A stretch of DNA of 64,000 nucleotides from Ichthyophonus hoferi (taxonomy: Eukaryota; Opisthokonta; Ichthyosporea; Ichthyophonida; Ichthyophonidae), in the NCBI GenBank assembly GCA_002751075.1, contig NAOQ01000011.1:196635-260634 (forward strand), in the 5' to 3' direction. Both the position numbers and the translations under genes were made by a program. The notes below the pieces were generated by a model. The model saw only the letters and a program-made list of their open reading frames with translations, searched no databases and was not told where the DNA came from. This document shows positions 26,805 to 40,000 of the stretch, piece by piece; the stretch's first letter is position 1; every line of letters begins with the position of its first letter.

Positions 26805-28849
26805 ATTAAAAATTAACAATATAATGATTTTAAATGATTTTCTTGTGCATACGCCAGTTTTGCAATACGATATGATATGTATATGTATTAGATGTATATT
26901 TACGTAAACTAGATCAACCAAAATTCAATTAGGGAAGGATATAATTTAAAAGGCCAACCAAGGAGTTTAATATAAGTTAGAAAAGTAAGATTTTTAAAAA
27001 CAGTTTATGCAGATTTATTTCAGCATTAACTGTTGTGGTACAATATTGTCACATTTATTTACACTATATTTTATTCAATTTTAGTTCTTATACTAAATAA
27101 GGATAATAGATAAATATTTGCAGCACTATGTAATTGTTTATTTACATTATATTATGAAATTGCATTTTACGTCAAGCTAGGTAGGACTACACATAAATAT
27201 TTACCATACAGTAGGGTTACATATTTATTTAGACTATACATTGTCCAATTTTGTTTCCTATACTAAGTAGGGATCACACTTGGATTTTTCTGAGTCTATA
27301 AGTGATACACTGCCCATCTAGCCATTATCTTCGAGTCTATACTCTCTTTACCAAGAATGCTTTGCAGCTGACATTAAAAATGCTTTTCACACTGATTATA
27401 TCATAACTATATTGTAAATACTAATTGTGTAAATTTTTTACTTTTATTATGAAAAGTACTTTTTATTGTCTTGGCCAAAATACGTTTGAACAGAGAAGGT
27501 ATAAAAATATATATTTCAAATTACCATAACTGCAAATGGAAATAACAGAATTAATAAAGGTATATATATATGGGAGCACTGTTTATAACAGATTCTATAG
27601 AATAAGCACTACCTGCTTTATTTTGAAATTTTAAAACTTTTTTAAAAGAGTTAACTGTCGATTTCAGTCTATGTACTATTTATCTCATTCGTGTTTCGAG
27701 TGGCAGCCGATTATGGAAAGCAGAAAATTTAAGTTAAAACCATATAGCTTTTATTCAGTATCGTTACAGAATCTAGATTGCCCAGTCTGTCTAAGACAAA
27801 ACCATTTTATATTATTTAACTATAGCATTTTATATATTGAAGACTTCAGAACCAGCATTAATTAATTAGATAATTATAGCTAAAGGTGCGTTGCCTATTG
27901 TGTATATGTAGTCTATATTTGATATTATCACCCTTCTTCAATGCAGACTGTCTGTAAGCAATAATATCTAGATAACATCAATGTTTATTGATGTAATATT
28001 GTGCGAGAAGTAATTCTCCCAACATTTGTCATTGATGTTTCTTACTTAACAAGGACCTTTTCCTTAAACTTGACAATGGCAGTTAGAGTTAGTGGCTTCT
28101 TAATGAAGAGAAACATTTACCTTTTATGTATTAACGTATGTATATGCCATACTAATCGCTAATGCTATTAACCACTTCTAAGCTAATTTAGACTACATCC
28201 TACTCATTCATTAGTGGAATGCATGGACGTTAAATTCCTGGTTAAGAAAAAATCTTTTTAAACACGAATGCTATTGGTTATAAGTTTATGTAAGTATAAA
28301 AGGCTTCTAATGGTATGAAGCTATAGATATTTCTTAGACAGTAAATAAAAGTATATGTTATTCACTCTTCCTTAATTCCAATGCAAGAATCATTTACATA
28401 TTATATCTATATTAAATTAATCTCTCCTATTAAATATTAATGCAGATCTTACAGTGCAAAGAGAAAGAAAAATAACAAAATGATGAATGCTTACCATGTA
28501 CAAAAAAGGCATCTGTGGTGGTCGCAATAAGACCCATGTTGAACATGGGCTTATTGAACACCATCAATGTCATTATAAACCACTTAGATATGAAATAGGT
28601 TATCATATTTTCACAACTAAGTCACACAGAAATAAGGAAATGAGAGCTGATTGTTTTTACTATATAGTTTAGGTTTCTTCAAATTTGTTTTCAGGTCGCA
28701 TAGATTGTAAATTATAACAGCTGATTTATCTTTTTTGTTATAGAGTAATATTATCAAATAAAATTATAATTAAATCCTATCATAAGCTGCTATAGTATTT
28801 TGCATAACTAAGATTTGTTAAATCTATGCCAATAGACTTTTTATTTAAG
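26805..28849. other. AT-rich DNA with a diverged tandem duplication
   Basis: Most of this stretch is non-coding. Segments near 27051-27105 and 27219-27274 are similar: both run from ACAT...TTTATTTA through ACTATA to a TACTAA-TA-GGAT end, about 168 bases apart, indicating an old duplication. A 64-codon open frame at 27671-27865 and a 61-codon one at 28487-28672 have no recognisable partner. Confidence 0.5.
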
Positions 28850-28998
28850 ATGGGGAAATCAGCAGTGACAGCGATAGCACAGATAATGATTGGAATGGAC
28901 CTATAAAACTGAACAAACTGGAAGATAATGACAATCAGCTTTTCAAACATGATGTTAATACAAGCAAAAGTAATCTACTGGGTAGTATGCAAGACTAG
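28850..28998 (+). CDS. Candidate terminal exon of an unidentified gene
   Basis: After an acceptor-like TTTATTTAAG, a frame stays open for about 49 codons to a TAG. It reads as an acidic, Ser/Asn-rich peptide (ISSDSDSTDNDWNGP, then LNKLEDNDNQLF). The composition resembles a disordered protein tail more than AT-rich noise. I could not find confident upstream exons; open frames near 27670 and 28450 are possible but unproven. Confidence 0.3.
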
Positions 28999-29341
28999 TA
29001 ATTTCTAACAAACTCTTACAAAATGTCCTCCAGACACTTTAAACCCAACATATTGCATACACAATACCTAAAACCTGCATATAAGTAGCGCAAACGTGCA
29101 TAATTATTATCCTACTTTATTTAAAGTGCTTATTTTATTTTTCAACTTGCTGGCCTATTCACATATATAGATTTATGCCATTATTATATACTTAATATCC
29201 AAGCTATAAACAAATAGCATGGTTAAAAAATATTTACTTTCATAAACATGTGTTTAAACAGAAATATTTAATTAATCTGGATATTTCTTTACATAGCTAC
29301 AAACACTTAATATTATTAGCAATAATCATTACTAATAATAT

Positions 29342-32300
29342 TTACAGTAAAATCTTGTATTTTTCTTCCTTGGGAACATGATTGATGACTAGTCGACCAT
29401 CATAGGATAGAGAAGCAAACACCCAGGGGTCAGCAGTACTGTTCATATGAGGTTGGGTGGTTAGTAAGAAATGAGATGGGGTAACGAGGAGAATGGATAT
29501 TTAATGTTGATGGATATACACTAAATGTGTATTAAATGAGAATAACTAGAATAATGTCGTAGAATAAAATAGTAATAAATTAATAAAATAAAATACAATG
29601 CAATGTATAGTACATCATAGTACAATAAAGGCAGTCATCATCCATTTCAATAAAGCATCGTTAAATTACTCTAAATTTCATCTCAATGGCTTCCATTAAA
29701 TTTGAATTTTATTATTGTATTGATAACACTACAAAGAAATTATTAATCAACTTGCATTTTATATATAAGTTTTTATTGGTAACTTAAAATTTTAAAAAAA
29801 GGTTCAATTGAATATCGATATATATCACTTTGCAAACCGACTCTTATTTAGCATAAGTAATTCATAGCAAACAAGGATCTTTTGAGATAAAAATATTGGT
29901 TTTAAAATTATAAAACTTGAACAATTGGACATTAAATTTGGCATCAGTTACAGTCTTTATAATAAAACAAAGGGAAGGCGGGCTTATACATATATGTCAA
30001 ATTATATATCAATACAATAATAGTAAATGAGAATGTTCTATTCTTGTATTTTCCTATATAATGCTCACACGCACTAATATTATTCCTTAATATCTAAAGA
30101 TCCTATTGGTTATTGCTCATATATTGTCTAATTTTAGCTATTAATCCAACCAAACAACTAATCATCTAATTCATGGTTGTTTTTCCTGGTTATATAAAAT
30201 GAAATTCTATAATAAAATTTTAATTCATTGTTCACAGGTAATCAACATGGAATTAGCTGGTAATTAGTAACAACGTAAGCCATAGGTATCAACAGACATA
30301 CAGACATAGGCCTACACAGCCCCAACCAACCCAATATGGCACTGACCTCCACTCCATGACGTACACACTGTCTTCATGCTCCTCATATGTCCTGATAATC
30401 CCATCTTGTTGCTGCTCTCTGGGGAATCTATTGTGTATAACCATCGGTTAGCCCTTATTTAATTAATAATAATCAGTGCATTCTATTTTAATTCAACTTT
30501 TATGTCCTGCAATTTCTTTCTCTCCCATCTTAATGTATGTGTGTCGCCCAATCTATTTATACACCCACACACAAATCTCTTTACATATATGATTGGTGGC
30601 TCCAACTGTGCTTACTTTACAGGACACCAATATACTAACAGACCGCCCCACCCACATGTAACACTCACAATTCATCGTCCTGATCCATGCCCGGGTCTAG
30701 ATGTCCATAGGGGTCACTGGACAGAGAGAGGACGTTGGATAAAACCACCTATCCCCATACAGGGTTAAAGATTCGTACATATATTTCCCACTTTCAACCC
30801 CTACAATTGGCGTAATAATCCAATCCAACAATATAATAGGCCCAGTCATAATATGCTTATGGAGCACACGGTCGCCATCTACCAATGAGAGAGACGATAA
30901 CAAGCGAGAGAGAGGCAGGAGAAGAAAGGTAAAGGAATTAAACATGATAGGAGGGTGTTGGTTATATATATACAAATTATAAAGTTGTTTAAAATTTTAC
31001 TATTTCATCTGCACTCATCCAGCCAATAAAGCAATCAAGAGGAAGGTGATAGAATAGAACAAGAAAATGATGAAAAGGAAAACATAATTGAATAAATGAG
31101 TGGAAATAAAGGAAACAAGGGTGATGTGATTGGTGCAGAAAAATATACCTGACTGTCAGAGCCTGCCGACAATACCAATTGGTCGTGGAAATGATTGTAG
31201 CGCACACTCCACACCCTAGGGGACAGATTAGTGGCTAAACATCATGGTATATTTTGGCTTATAGGTTTAGAAGGCTGGTGAAAAGGTAAAGGGTGGGCAT
31301 GATTGCTAATTAAGTAAAACTTAAGGAAATGTAGGTAGTAAAAATATATTTAGTGATTAACAGAAAAAACTTGTATTAAATGTTTTGTATTATATGATAT
31401 TATACTATACTATATTATATTATACTATATCATACTATACTACATTATATTATACTATATTATATCATAGAGTATTCTCATAAACCCGTCCTCTAGCGCA
31501 CACACTAATTAGTTCAGCGTTATATAAATCTACAAACACATACACGTATATACACACATTCACACCCATATATATATACTATACATTGAGATAGACAAAA
31601 TAGAGCCGATAAAAAAACAAAATACGCAATGTAATAAAACATATAAACCTACCAGTGCGTATGGTGATGAAGAACCAATAATGGCTGACTATAGTTGCGC
31701 ACATCCCAGAATTTAACCTTGTTATCGTCTCCAGCTGATTGATCATTTAAACATTTAATATCACGTAATGTTACCAAAAAAGGGTTAGATTGGGCTAATA
31801 ATGGTGACATTGGATAGCTTAAGTGTTTAAAACATAACGTATTTAAATCTCTTGCAGGTTTTGCTATAGGAGATATTTAATGTAAACAAACAAATATTAG
31901 TAGTGGTTTACATCATTGGTTATACATGTATATTATAAGTGATACATACGAATATCCTAAGTAATATAGATTCATCCCCGACCCCCGTCCCTCTCCCTCC
32001 CTCCTGATCTCTTAGCCCCGTCTCTCTACCTACCACTAGCCATGTAGTACTGCTTATTAGGATTGAAATCCATATCTCTCACCTGCTGAGTATGGGCTTG
32101 TTCTATACAGTAGACCTCTCTAGGGACCATTATACATCACTACCAGTCACCATTGACTATTAAAAATAAAAATTATTACAGTTAAAAAAATACAAATTAG
32201 ACATTGATAGATTTATATATTAAAATTCAATAATGTCAATAGATTGGAAAGTAAAACGCAGAATAAAAAAACCATTAAAATAAATGATGCCTTGCAAACC

Positions 32301-35300
32301 AATGGGGTAGTCAAATTAATTATATTGTTCGTTTTTAAAAATCAACCCTTTCTGTTATTGGTACACACCCTCTATACCTGCTATATATATGCATATGGCA
32401 TTAGTATATGTAAAACACAAAATATTACAATACAATGCAAAATAATATAATATAATACAATATAATATATAATATAATACAACACAATAAAATACAATTC
32501 AATATAATCCAATATAATAGCATGGAATATGAGTGCAGCAAATCTACATATATACAAGTATACTATTTTGAACCCATCCATGCCCCACATATATATAGTA
32601 TTGTTGACATTTTATAATACATCATACTCCATCCAATAAAATAACCGCAATAGATAACATATATAATACACAGCTAATGGTATGCATGCATAGTCCATGT
32701 GCAATCAAATATATAATACCCGTTACAACTCCCACATGGCCTACCACACAACCAATAATTCATCAGCATTAAAAGTAATACACAAGACTATATATATATA
32801 TATATATATATATACGTAAATGGTTTACATAGAGACATAGCAAGGGAAGAGATAAAAATAAATTAATTAAGAGGGTCAATCACAATCAATACTTCATAGA
32901 TCTTAGATCCCATCCTCTTATCGCTGCCCCTGTAGCAGTAGCTATTTGTGTAGCCTTATGATGGGGATTCCAGCATCCACCACTAAATATCTTCCCTCCT
33001 CTCCCTTCCTTTCCTCCACTTTTCTTGACCTACACCCGAGTACATGGGTTAATTGGCTATCAAGGCTAAAATGTACAGTATTGTATGCATATATATATGC
33101 ATGTATACGTAACAGTAAATATTGTAATGTAATATAAAGGGTAACAAAAGAATAACATCTAATATTAGGTATAAAAATTGCTTATATTACATATCATTAT
33201 ACTATGAGATATAATGGCATTCTATGCTACTAGCATGCATGCCCTCATATTATTATACTATCATATCACCCTACACCATACTATAAAACATAAGACAATA
33301 TCACATACAGTGCAATGCAACCAACCAAAATACCTTGGACACCATGGTTTCAACATTAACATCCCATAACTGAATCTGGTCCTCCCCCAGAGCTACTAAT
33401 TCATTCGTGTTGCTAGGGTTCCAGAGCATACTATATAATAGGATTTAATTATTAAGTCTGTCAATTACTGGTCCTCAACTCGAATATATCTTACTGCTAA
33501 TTAATTAATTAAAATAATATACCAATGGGGTTCTAATGAAGTATAAACAACATACCCTGCCAGCGTGGAGGGAACTCCTTTAAGGTCCAATAGTTCTTCC
33601 ATCTCGTAGATCTCTTCATCATCAACCATTTCACCAAGTGGTGTCTAAAGAAACGAGGTAAGGCACGTGGCTATAAGTCACGTATTTGAATAGTATAATA
33701 TGCCTATATAATATGATATGGAAATATATAACATATATGTATAGGCATACATATACAGACATACATACATACATGTATAAAAAAAATACACATATACCAT
33801 ACATATATACAAGTATACACATACATACATAAATACATACATATACATACAACACATACAAATATACATACCTCATCCAGCGGTACCTTCCATATAGCAA
33901 TTCCCATGCCACATTTCCCAGCCTCGTTTGGAATGGCTGCAAAGAGTGTGATGGGTGCATTTTTAAGAAAATTTAGATGGGATGTATCAATCAATTGGCA
34001 TGCAAGTAATTTAAATATAGCATATGCATTGAGCTACTTATCATATATGGAACCTTGTAAATAGCTCATCAATAAAAAGCCAATATACCTTTTAAAAATA
34101 CAATCTAACTTCTCTAAATAGGAAATGGGATCCTTCGATAGCCATGTTACTACTACATAGACTGCATAACATATATTGCTATATTATTGTTGCTATATTA
34201 TTATATTATTATAGTTCTATATTATTATAATATATATATAATTACATACATAGCAATCTATAATATATATAGATAGATAGACAGAAAGGCAGACAGATAG
34301 AGAGAGGGGCTGTAACAACATACAATGATTGTAAACGGTAGAGAACACATTAGGCTCTGTAGTATGACTCGTTAGATCCCACACCTCTCCCTTAGAATGT
34401 CTATACGCCCTACTGTGTACTTGGGTTTCCTCATCATCAAACTCTACTACGTGTACCTGGTATATATATTAGTGTGTTATGGTGATATTGGTTGGTTGAT
34501 GTGGAATTCATCCTAGGAAAAGAGGACAAGGAAAAGGGATAGCAGAGTGAGAAATAGGAGGGAGAGGATAGCAAGGGAGACGAAGAGGGAAAGGAGAGTG
34601 GTGAGAAAGAATATGTGCGAAGAAGCCATTATTCAAATCTAGTATACTGTCAAAACCATAAATCATAGTGAGGGCATAAAGGAATAGGAGAGAAAGAGAG
34701 GGTGATAGGAGAGGAAGAGAAAAGCGTATAAGAGAGAATACGTGTACAGGTGAGTATAGGCGATATACAGACCTGATATGGGAGAGGTAGAATAGGAAAA
34801 TAATAACCAAGAGCTAGTAGGTAGAATATTCAGGGATTGGATTAATATCACAGAGATGAATTGCCACTAAGATCATTGGTTTGTTACTAGCCAATCAATC
34901 CTTTAATATTTTTTGAATTTATTAAGAGATCGGATTTAAAAATATGCTCCGTATGTTGCTTTGTAATAATTATTTCTCTACTTTTACATGACCTTCATCC
35001 AATTATCTTCTCTCTTTCCCTTTCTTTAGTGCTAAACGGTTAATGTACGTTATACTAGTGGGTAGGGTGTCCAAAAAATGCAACAGATATAAGGTTGGCC
35101 GTATATAGTATGAGATCCATCATATATATTAGCCATATATGGCTGTAAAATAAAGACGGTGATATGTGTAGTATGAAATATCTTACAGGACAATAAAATG
35201 AATAACCAATGGGAGAGTCCACAGGATTATATGCTGTAAGATGTACTATGATACATTAAGGTAGATAGGTAGGTCTGCTGCCCACCACAGTATATACATA

Positions 35301-36279
35301 CAACTATACACGTATATCTATAATTTTATACATATTCATAATACTATATGTGAGCACACATATAGTGGCATATAACTGTGGTACATAACCAAGCTATCCC
35401 TGCGTCCCATATAGAGATAATCTAACTAAAATCAAAAAGACATAATTAAGTAGACAATTTTTAACAACCAGTATAAATAAGCCATTATAATTAAACAGAA
35501 ATAAATAAAAATTTATTTAATTAAAATTAAAATTAAAAAAAGGCTAAAAATTTAAACAAGTCCAAAATAACAATATACAAATACAACAAGAATTAAAATT
35601 AAAACTAAAGTGATTCAACATGTCATGGCCATATACCAACCTGGTTCTCACTTGTAAGCGTCTGTGTTCCCACATAAAAACGAATCAACTCTGACTGACC
35701 CTGCTGGCTGGCCAAGCTACGGGCCTGTAATAGAGTTAATATTTATTATGACTAGCGAGGAGATATAAGAGAAATGTGTGAAGCCATAGGGTTGCATGTG
35801 ATGTGAATGGAGATATAATATAGATTATTAGAAAGGATCTTATGGTTGATTTACCAATGACTTCACTTTCTGCAAGTTTACAATAATATAGTGCTATCAA
35901 GACTATATGAAAGATGTAGGCTGTATCTATCAAGTAGGAAGAGAGTGATAGGGGGCTAGGGGAGGTGTGTTTGTATGCTATATTAACATGTAATATATAT
36001 AGGAGAGAATTCATAATTTATTATATAACTGTGAAAATGGCACCGCTTGCTAAAACTGAATTTAGATATGGAGTTGATTTCCTAGGAAAAAAAAATGGTA
36101 GTTGAGGTACGTAATGTCAGATGTCATGTAAATTAAGTACACGTTTTATAAAATAAATCATTATTTACTTGTGTAATTAGAAATATGTGTGTAAATAATT
36201 GCAATAAATACGTGTATAAATAACATACAGGATACTCTAAACCATAAATGACAGGGGCATCATCGGACGGGAGCACCAT
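29342..36279 (-). CDS. EIPR1: EARP and GARP complex-interacting protein 1 (WD40)
   Basis: EIPR1 (TSSC1) is a WD40 propeller protein that binds the EARP and GARP tethering complexes and aids endosomal recycling and dense-core vesicle traffic. Minus-strand exons in order are 36229-36279, 35641-35724, 34324-34456, 33872-33936, 33556-33644, 33334-33430, 32893-33029, 32034-32119, 31653-31734, 31149-31215, 30669-30748, 30347-30418 and 29342-29438. Every phase agrees, giving 379 residues (human about 387). The N terminus has [11 protein letters not shown], like human [13 protein letters not shown]-type repeats show as [67 protein letters not shown] and YEEHEDSVY. The C terminus, [15 protein letters not shown] then YKILL, nearly matches human. 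Its start lies 810 bp from the divergent CENATAC start. Confidence 0.96.
31385..31470. repeat. (TATAC/TATAT)n low-complexity tract
   Basis: This is an imperfect pentanucleotide-like tract of TATAC, TATAT and CATAC units inside an EIPR1 intron. Confidence 0.8.
32435..32520. repeat. (AATAT/AATAC)n low-complexity tract
   Basis: Imperfect five-base AATAT/AATAC units lie within an EIPR1 intron. A minus-strand open frame rich in Tyr and Ile over this tract is repeat-derived. Confidence 0.8.
33735..33870. repeat. (CATA)n compound microsatellite
   Basis: This imperfect CATA/TACA repeat sits next to the EIPR1 exon at 33872-33936. It makes overlapping Cys/Tyr/Met-rich false frames on the minus strand. 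Confidence 0.9.
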
Positions 36280-37089
36280 CCTCACGGCTATATTTACTAA
36301 ATCTCAAGTAACATTATAGTGAAATGTTGTTATTAACATTGTTTTACTTTTAAAAATTGTATTAAAAAAAATGGTACTGTTGGTGGATCTGTACATATTG
36401 AAAGTTCTATTGATTAAATGTTTAAGTGTATTTAATGCCTATTTTCTATTGGATATATTGTTTAATTTGAATATTATTTAAGTAGATGTGTTGGTGTGCA
36501 CATTTTTTTATACTATGATTCAAATAAAGCGGAATTTGCAAAATATTGATTTTATTTTTATTTTCTTCAATAGTATTTTATTTTTATTTTTTCCTAGTAT
36601 GTTGCTCTAATATAATCTCATTTATACTTTTTATACTAACCCCATTTACAACTATCTCTCTCACTAGATATATTGTTTTACGTAGTTTAGTGATTGACAA
36701 ATCTCCATCAGAATGTATTATTAAAATATCTGCGCAAATAATTAATTAATGACTCGGATGATTGGTTAATAAATAATTTAAGCGCGAAATAGCGATAACA
36801 GATTAACTGCTTTGGTGAAATGGCTCTTGGGATAAAATATAATACCACTATAAAACTATAGTACGTTATAATGTGTACATATACATTCATATATTTATAG
36901 TATATTGGTATATAGTTTTCTTATTAATCAGGTATTGCTTAGTTTGCAGAGTGCTGTGGTTGGAGGACATGATTATTATTATTAGTTATTTTAAAAAGAT
37001 TATATATCACATCTTACATATCATAGCATGATAATCAATAGCTATTAGTAGTGTGCCTAGTACAGTGTGCCTGTAATCTGCATTGAAAA
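36280..37089. promoter_or_regulatory. Divergent intergenic region, EIPR1 / CENATAC
   Basis: This is 810 bases between two head-to-head start codons. It is AT-rich with no credible exon. The arrangement suggests a shared or back-to-back promoter, but I see no clear core element. Confidence 0.4.
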
Positions 37090-40000
37090 ATGAAGAATAA
37101 AAGATTTCAATTTTGCGAAGTATGTCGTCGCAACCACGACCAAAGTCGTGCACATGTTTATTCTTCTCGGCACAGAGAGAACCTAAAGAAGATTCTTAAT
37201 AAATTTGAAAAGGTATTGCCTATTTCTCTGTATTACAATGCATGCTCCTGCTGTGTATATGCATACTCTGATTATGTGATTTGTAATATGTGATGTATGA
37301 TATAAGTGCTTTGGTTGTATATAAATATAACTATATTCAATACTTTAGAGCTATAATTTTAATAAAATAAAATAAAATAAATGCTTAATATTTCACAGAC
37401 AACATACATACAGGTAATAGTTCTTATCTTCTATTATATTTAAACTCGTAGCTTTGCCTTATGACAGTACATTGGCAAGCATATCTAATACAACAGCTGT
37501 ATCCAGAAAATACAAGAGTGCAAGCCCTTTTTGAAAGATGTGGAGGTGGTGGATGGGGAAGCAGCGGGGGAAACCTGCTTCTGGTGCTACTTTTGTGCTA
37601 CCGAGTTCCAACGACATGTAGTCTGCGACCAACTGGTGGTGTTATAGTATGTTTAAAGAGTATCCTACATGTCTATACGTTATTTTTATTTTACAAAAAA
37701 ATATACATGATTGTTAATGCGACATGGAAGGATTAGGATGTGGGGCGGCGGTGAAGGGACTGGATAGGATTGATATGTGATGACCCAGTATGCAAGTCAG
37801 CATATGCTTTTTTATATATTTATCGATGTATATATGCATATTAGAGATTGTGTGTATGGATATTTAATTGTGATTAGATCAATATGTTTTTGTTTGCTTT
37901 TATACAGAAAGAGCACCTGTCTTTTTATATTAATATAGATAGTCTTTAGTTATAACAGTCTATTGATTTGTGTGATGCATGTATTATTATATTGCTATTC
38001 CCGGTGGATAGATGAGGCCCGTATGTGTCTGTGGATATTGGTATACCCCTACTCTACACCACGCACCCTTTCTGCTCTCTCAGTTCCTTACATAGAAAGA
38101 GAAAACATGTACTTTCCTTGACAATACACAGCCATAAGGTTTACAGCGCATTGGATTCTACTTTCTCTTAGAGGTTTCTCGTCGCTATATCCTGTATAAC
38201 ATTCTTCTAAATGTATATTCTATAGTTATGACTCTCCTTTGTCCCACTTGCTGCCTACCAACATACAATTGTCATACTTCAAAGACAATAATGATAACAT
38301 GAAATATATTACAATAATAATGAAAATGTAAAATATCAGGAAGATATAGTTAATATTACATGAAAGGTACTTTGATAATATAATAATATATTATTAACTA
38401 ATACATACGAATATTATACTATATTATACTATGAAATATGCCGGCATAATAATGCAACCATAACAATTTATAATATTTGATTTAATACCTCAATCCTTCC
38501 TATTCATACGGCATTAACAAATACATATCTCCATATTACCTTTAGTTTACTCATTAGTTATGTACTTATACCATATCTCTTATTTTTTCCCTTTGTGCTT
38601 GCTCTAGTACCTATGTATTGAATGCACATACCACATATGCCAGTACATTGCCCTCTCATAACCATTAACATTGCCAACATATAACATATAACCCTATACC
38701 TTACTACAGCGCCAGTATGTTTGAGCATTTATCATGTGAGAATCATATCACTGCAGCATCGAAATATTTTAAACGACATAACGTAGAGGCGAATTTAATG
38801 GACAATTTTATTATTTCAGAGAAATCTATTACTAAAGTATGGGCCAATCTAAACTATGTGTTGTCTTTATTGTTCTTTGTTGTCTCTACCTACTTACTAC
38901 TTGTGTTCTTCTGTATAATTTTTTTCTTGGGGCCCATGATACTATATATATATTTAATTACTCCATACACACTCTCTATCATATTATTCTCCGCAGTAGT
39001 TTTGAATTTATTCATTATTTATTTCACCCATTCCCCATGCGTTTATACATTTTTTACGCTTGTTTTCCCTACATTCTCATCCTATCTTCACTTACATCTA
39101 TTTATACAAACTTGTTTTACCAACTGATTATTATTATCAAAGGATCCGTCCCACCAAATGATTCTAAACCTATGATCATGGTATATATGTTACCCAGTTT
39201 AAATCAAAACTCCGCGATATATTATTGGCAAGAGAGCAAGCCGAGGCTAAGCGTACAAAGGATGAAATTAAAGAGATAAAGAAGGCAGATGACCGTAACG
39301 CAATGGCTGCATGTGCAAGTTTCCCCGAGGGTATGTATCTATGTGTAATTGTAATATCATTTTTCTTTTTTTGAATGCTTTTTTTTTATTTATGTAGACA
39401 TGCATATGTCTATTACCTTTATATATTACACATAATAGAGCACTTTATACAATATCACACACTAGGCACCTATATGTGCATACACAAATGGTCTAATTGA
39501 TACACAAGGGAAGGCATGCTGACAAGCAAATACTAATTCTTTAATTACCAATTACATCCATCCCAACTCAAATAGTATTTAGAATTTGAGGTGTCGCACT
39601 AGTAAACAGATAACATTGTCTCATCTTAGTGTTAATATTTTTTAAGATAGTAAACCATACACACTATACGTCACTGGCCTCTGATTGCTACTTTGCTACG
39701 TACATATGTTTGCCTATTTCTATCTATTCTTCTCTATGTCATATCTCTATATCTATATTTTTCTTTTATTTTCCCTTCTTCTTTCGCTCTCTTTATAACG
39801 CTCTTTATGTGCCTATATAAGCAAATCTGGTTATGCAAGATAGCCATCTTCGTCTATTTATTAAACTTTACCTCCGTTCCCTTTCTCTTTCAATCTATAT
39901 TTCACTAATAATCAGATAGCTTGCTGTTGTTCCTTTTAAAACATAAGTTAATTATACCAAGTCAAAATAAGGAATCAATTGGTACACCAATAATATTTTT

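Noticed and set aside
33631-33994. Three overlapping minus-strand frames of 63-109 codons
   Set aside because: They read through the EIPR1 exon 33872-33936 into the CATA microsatellite.
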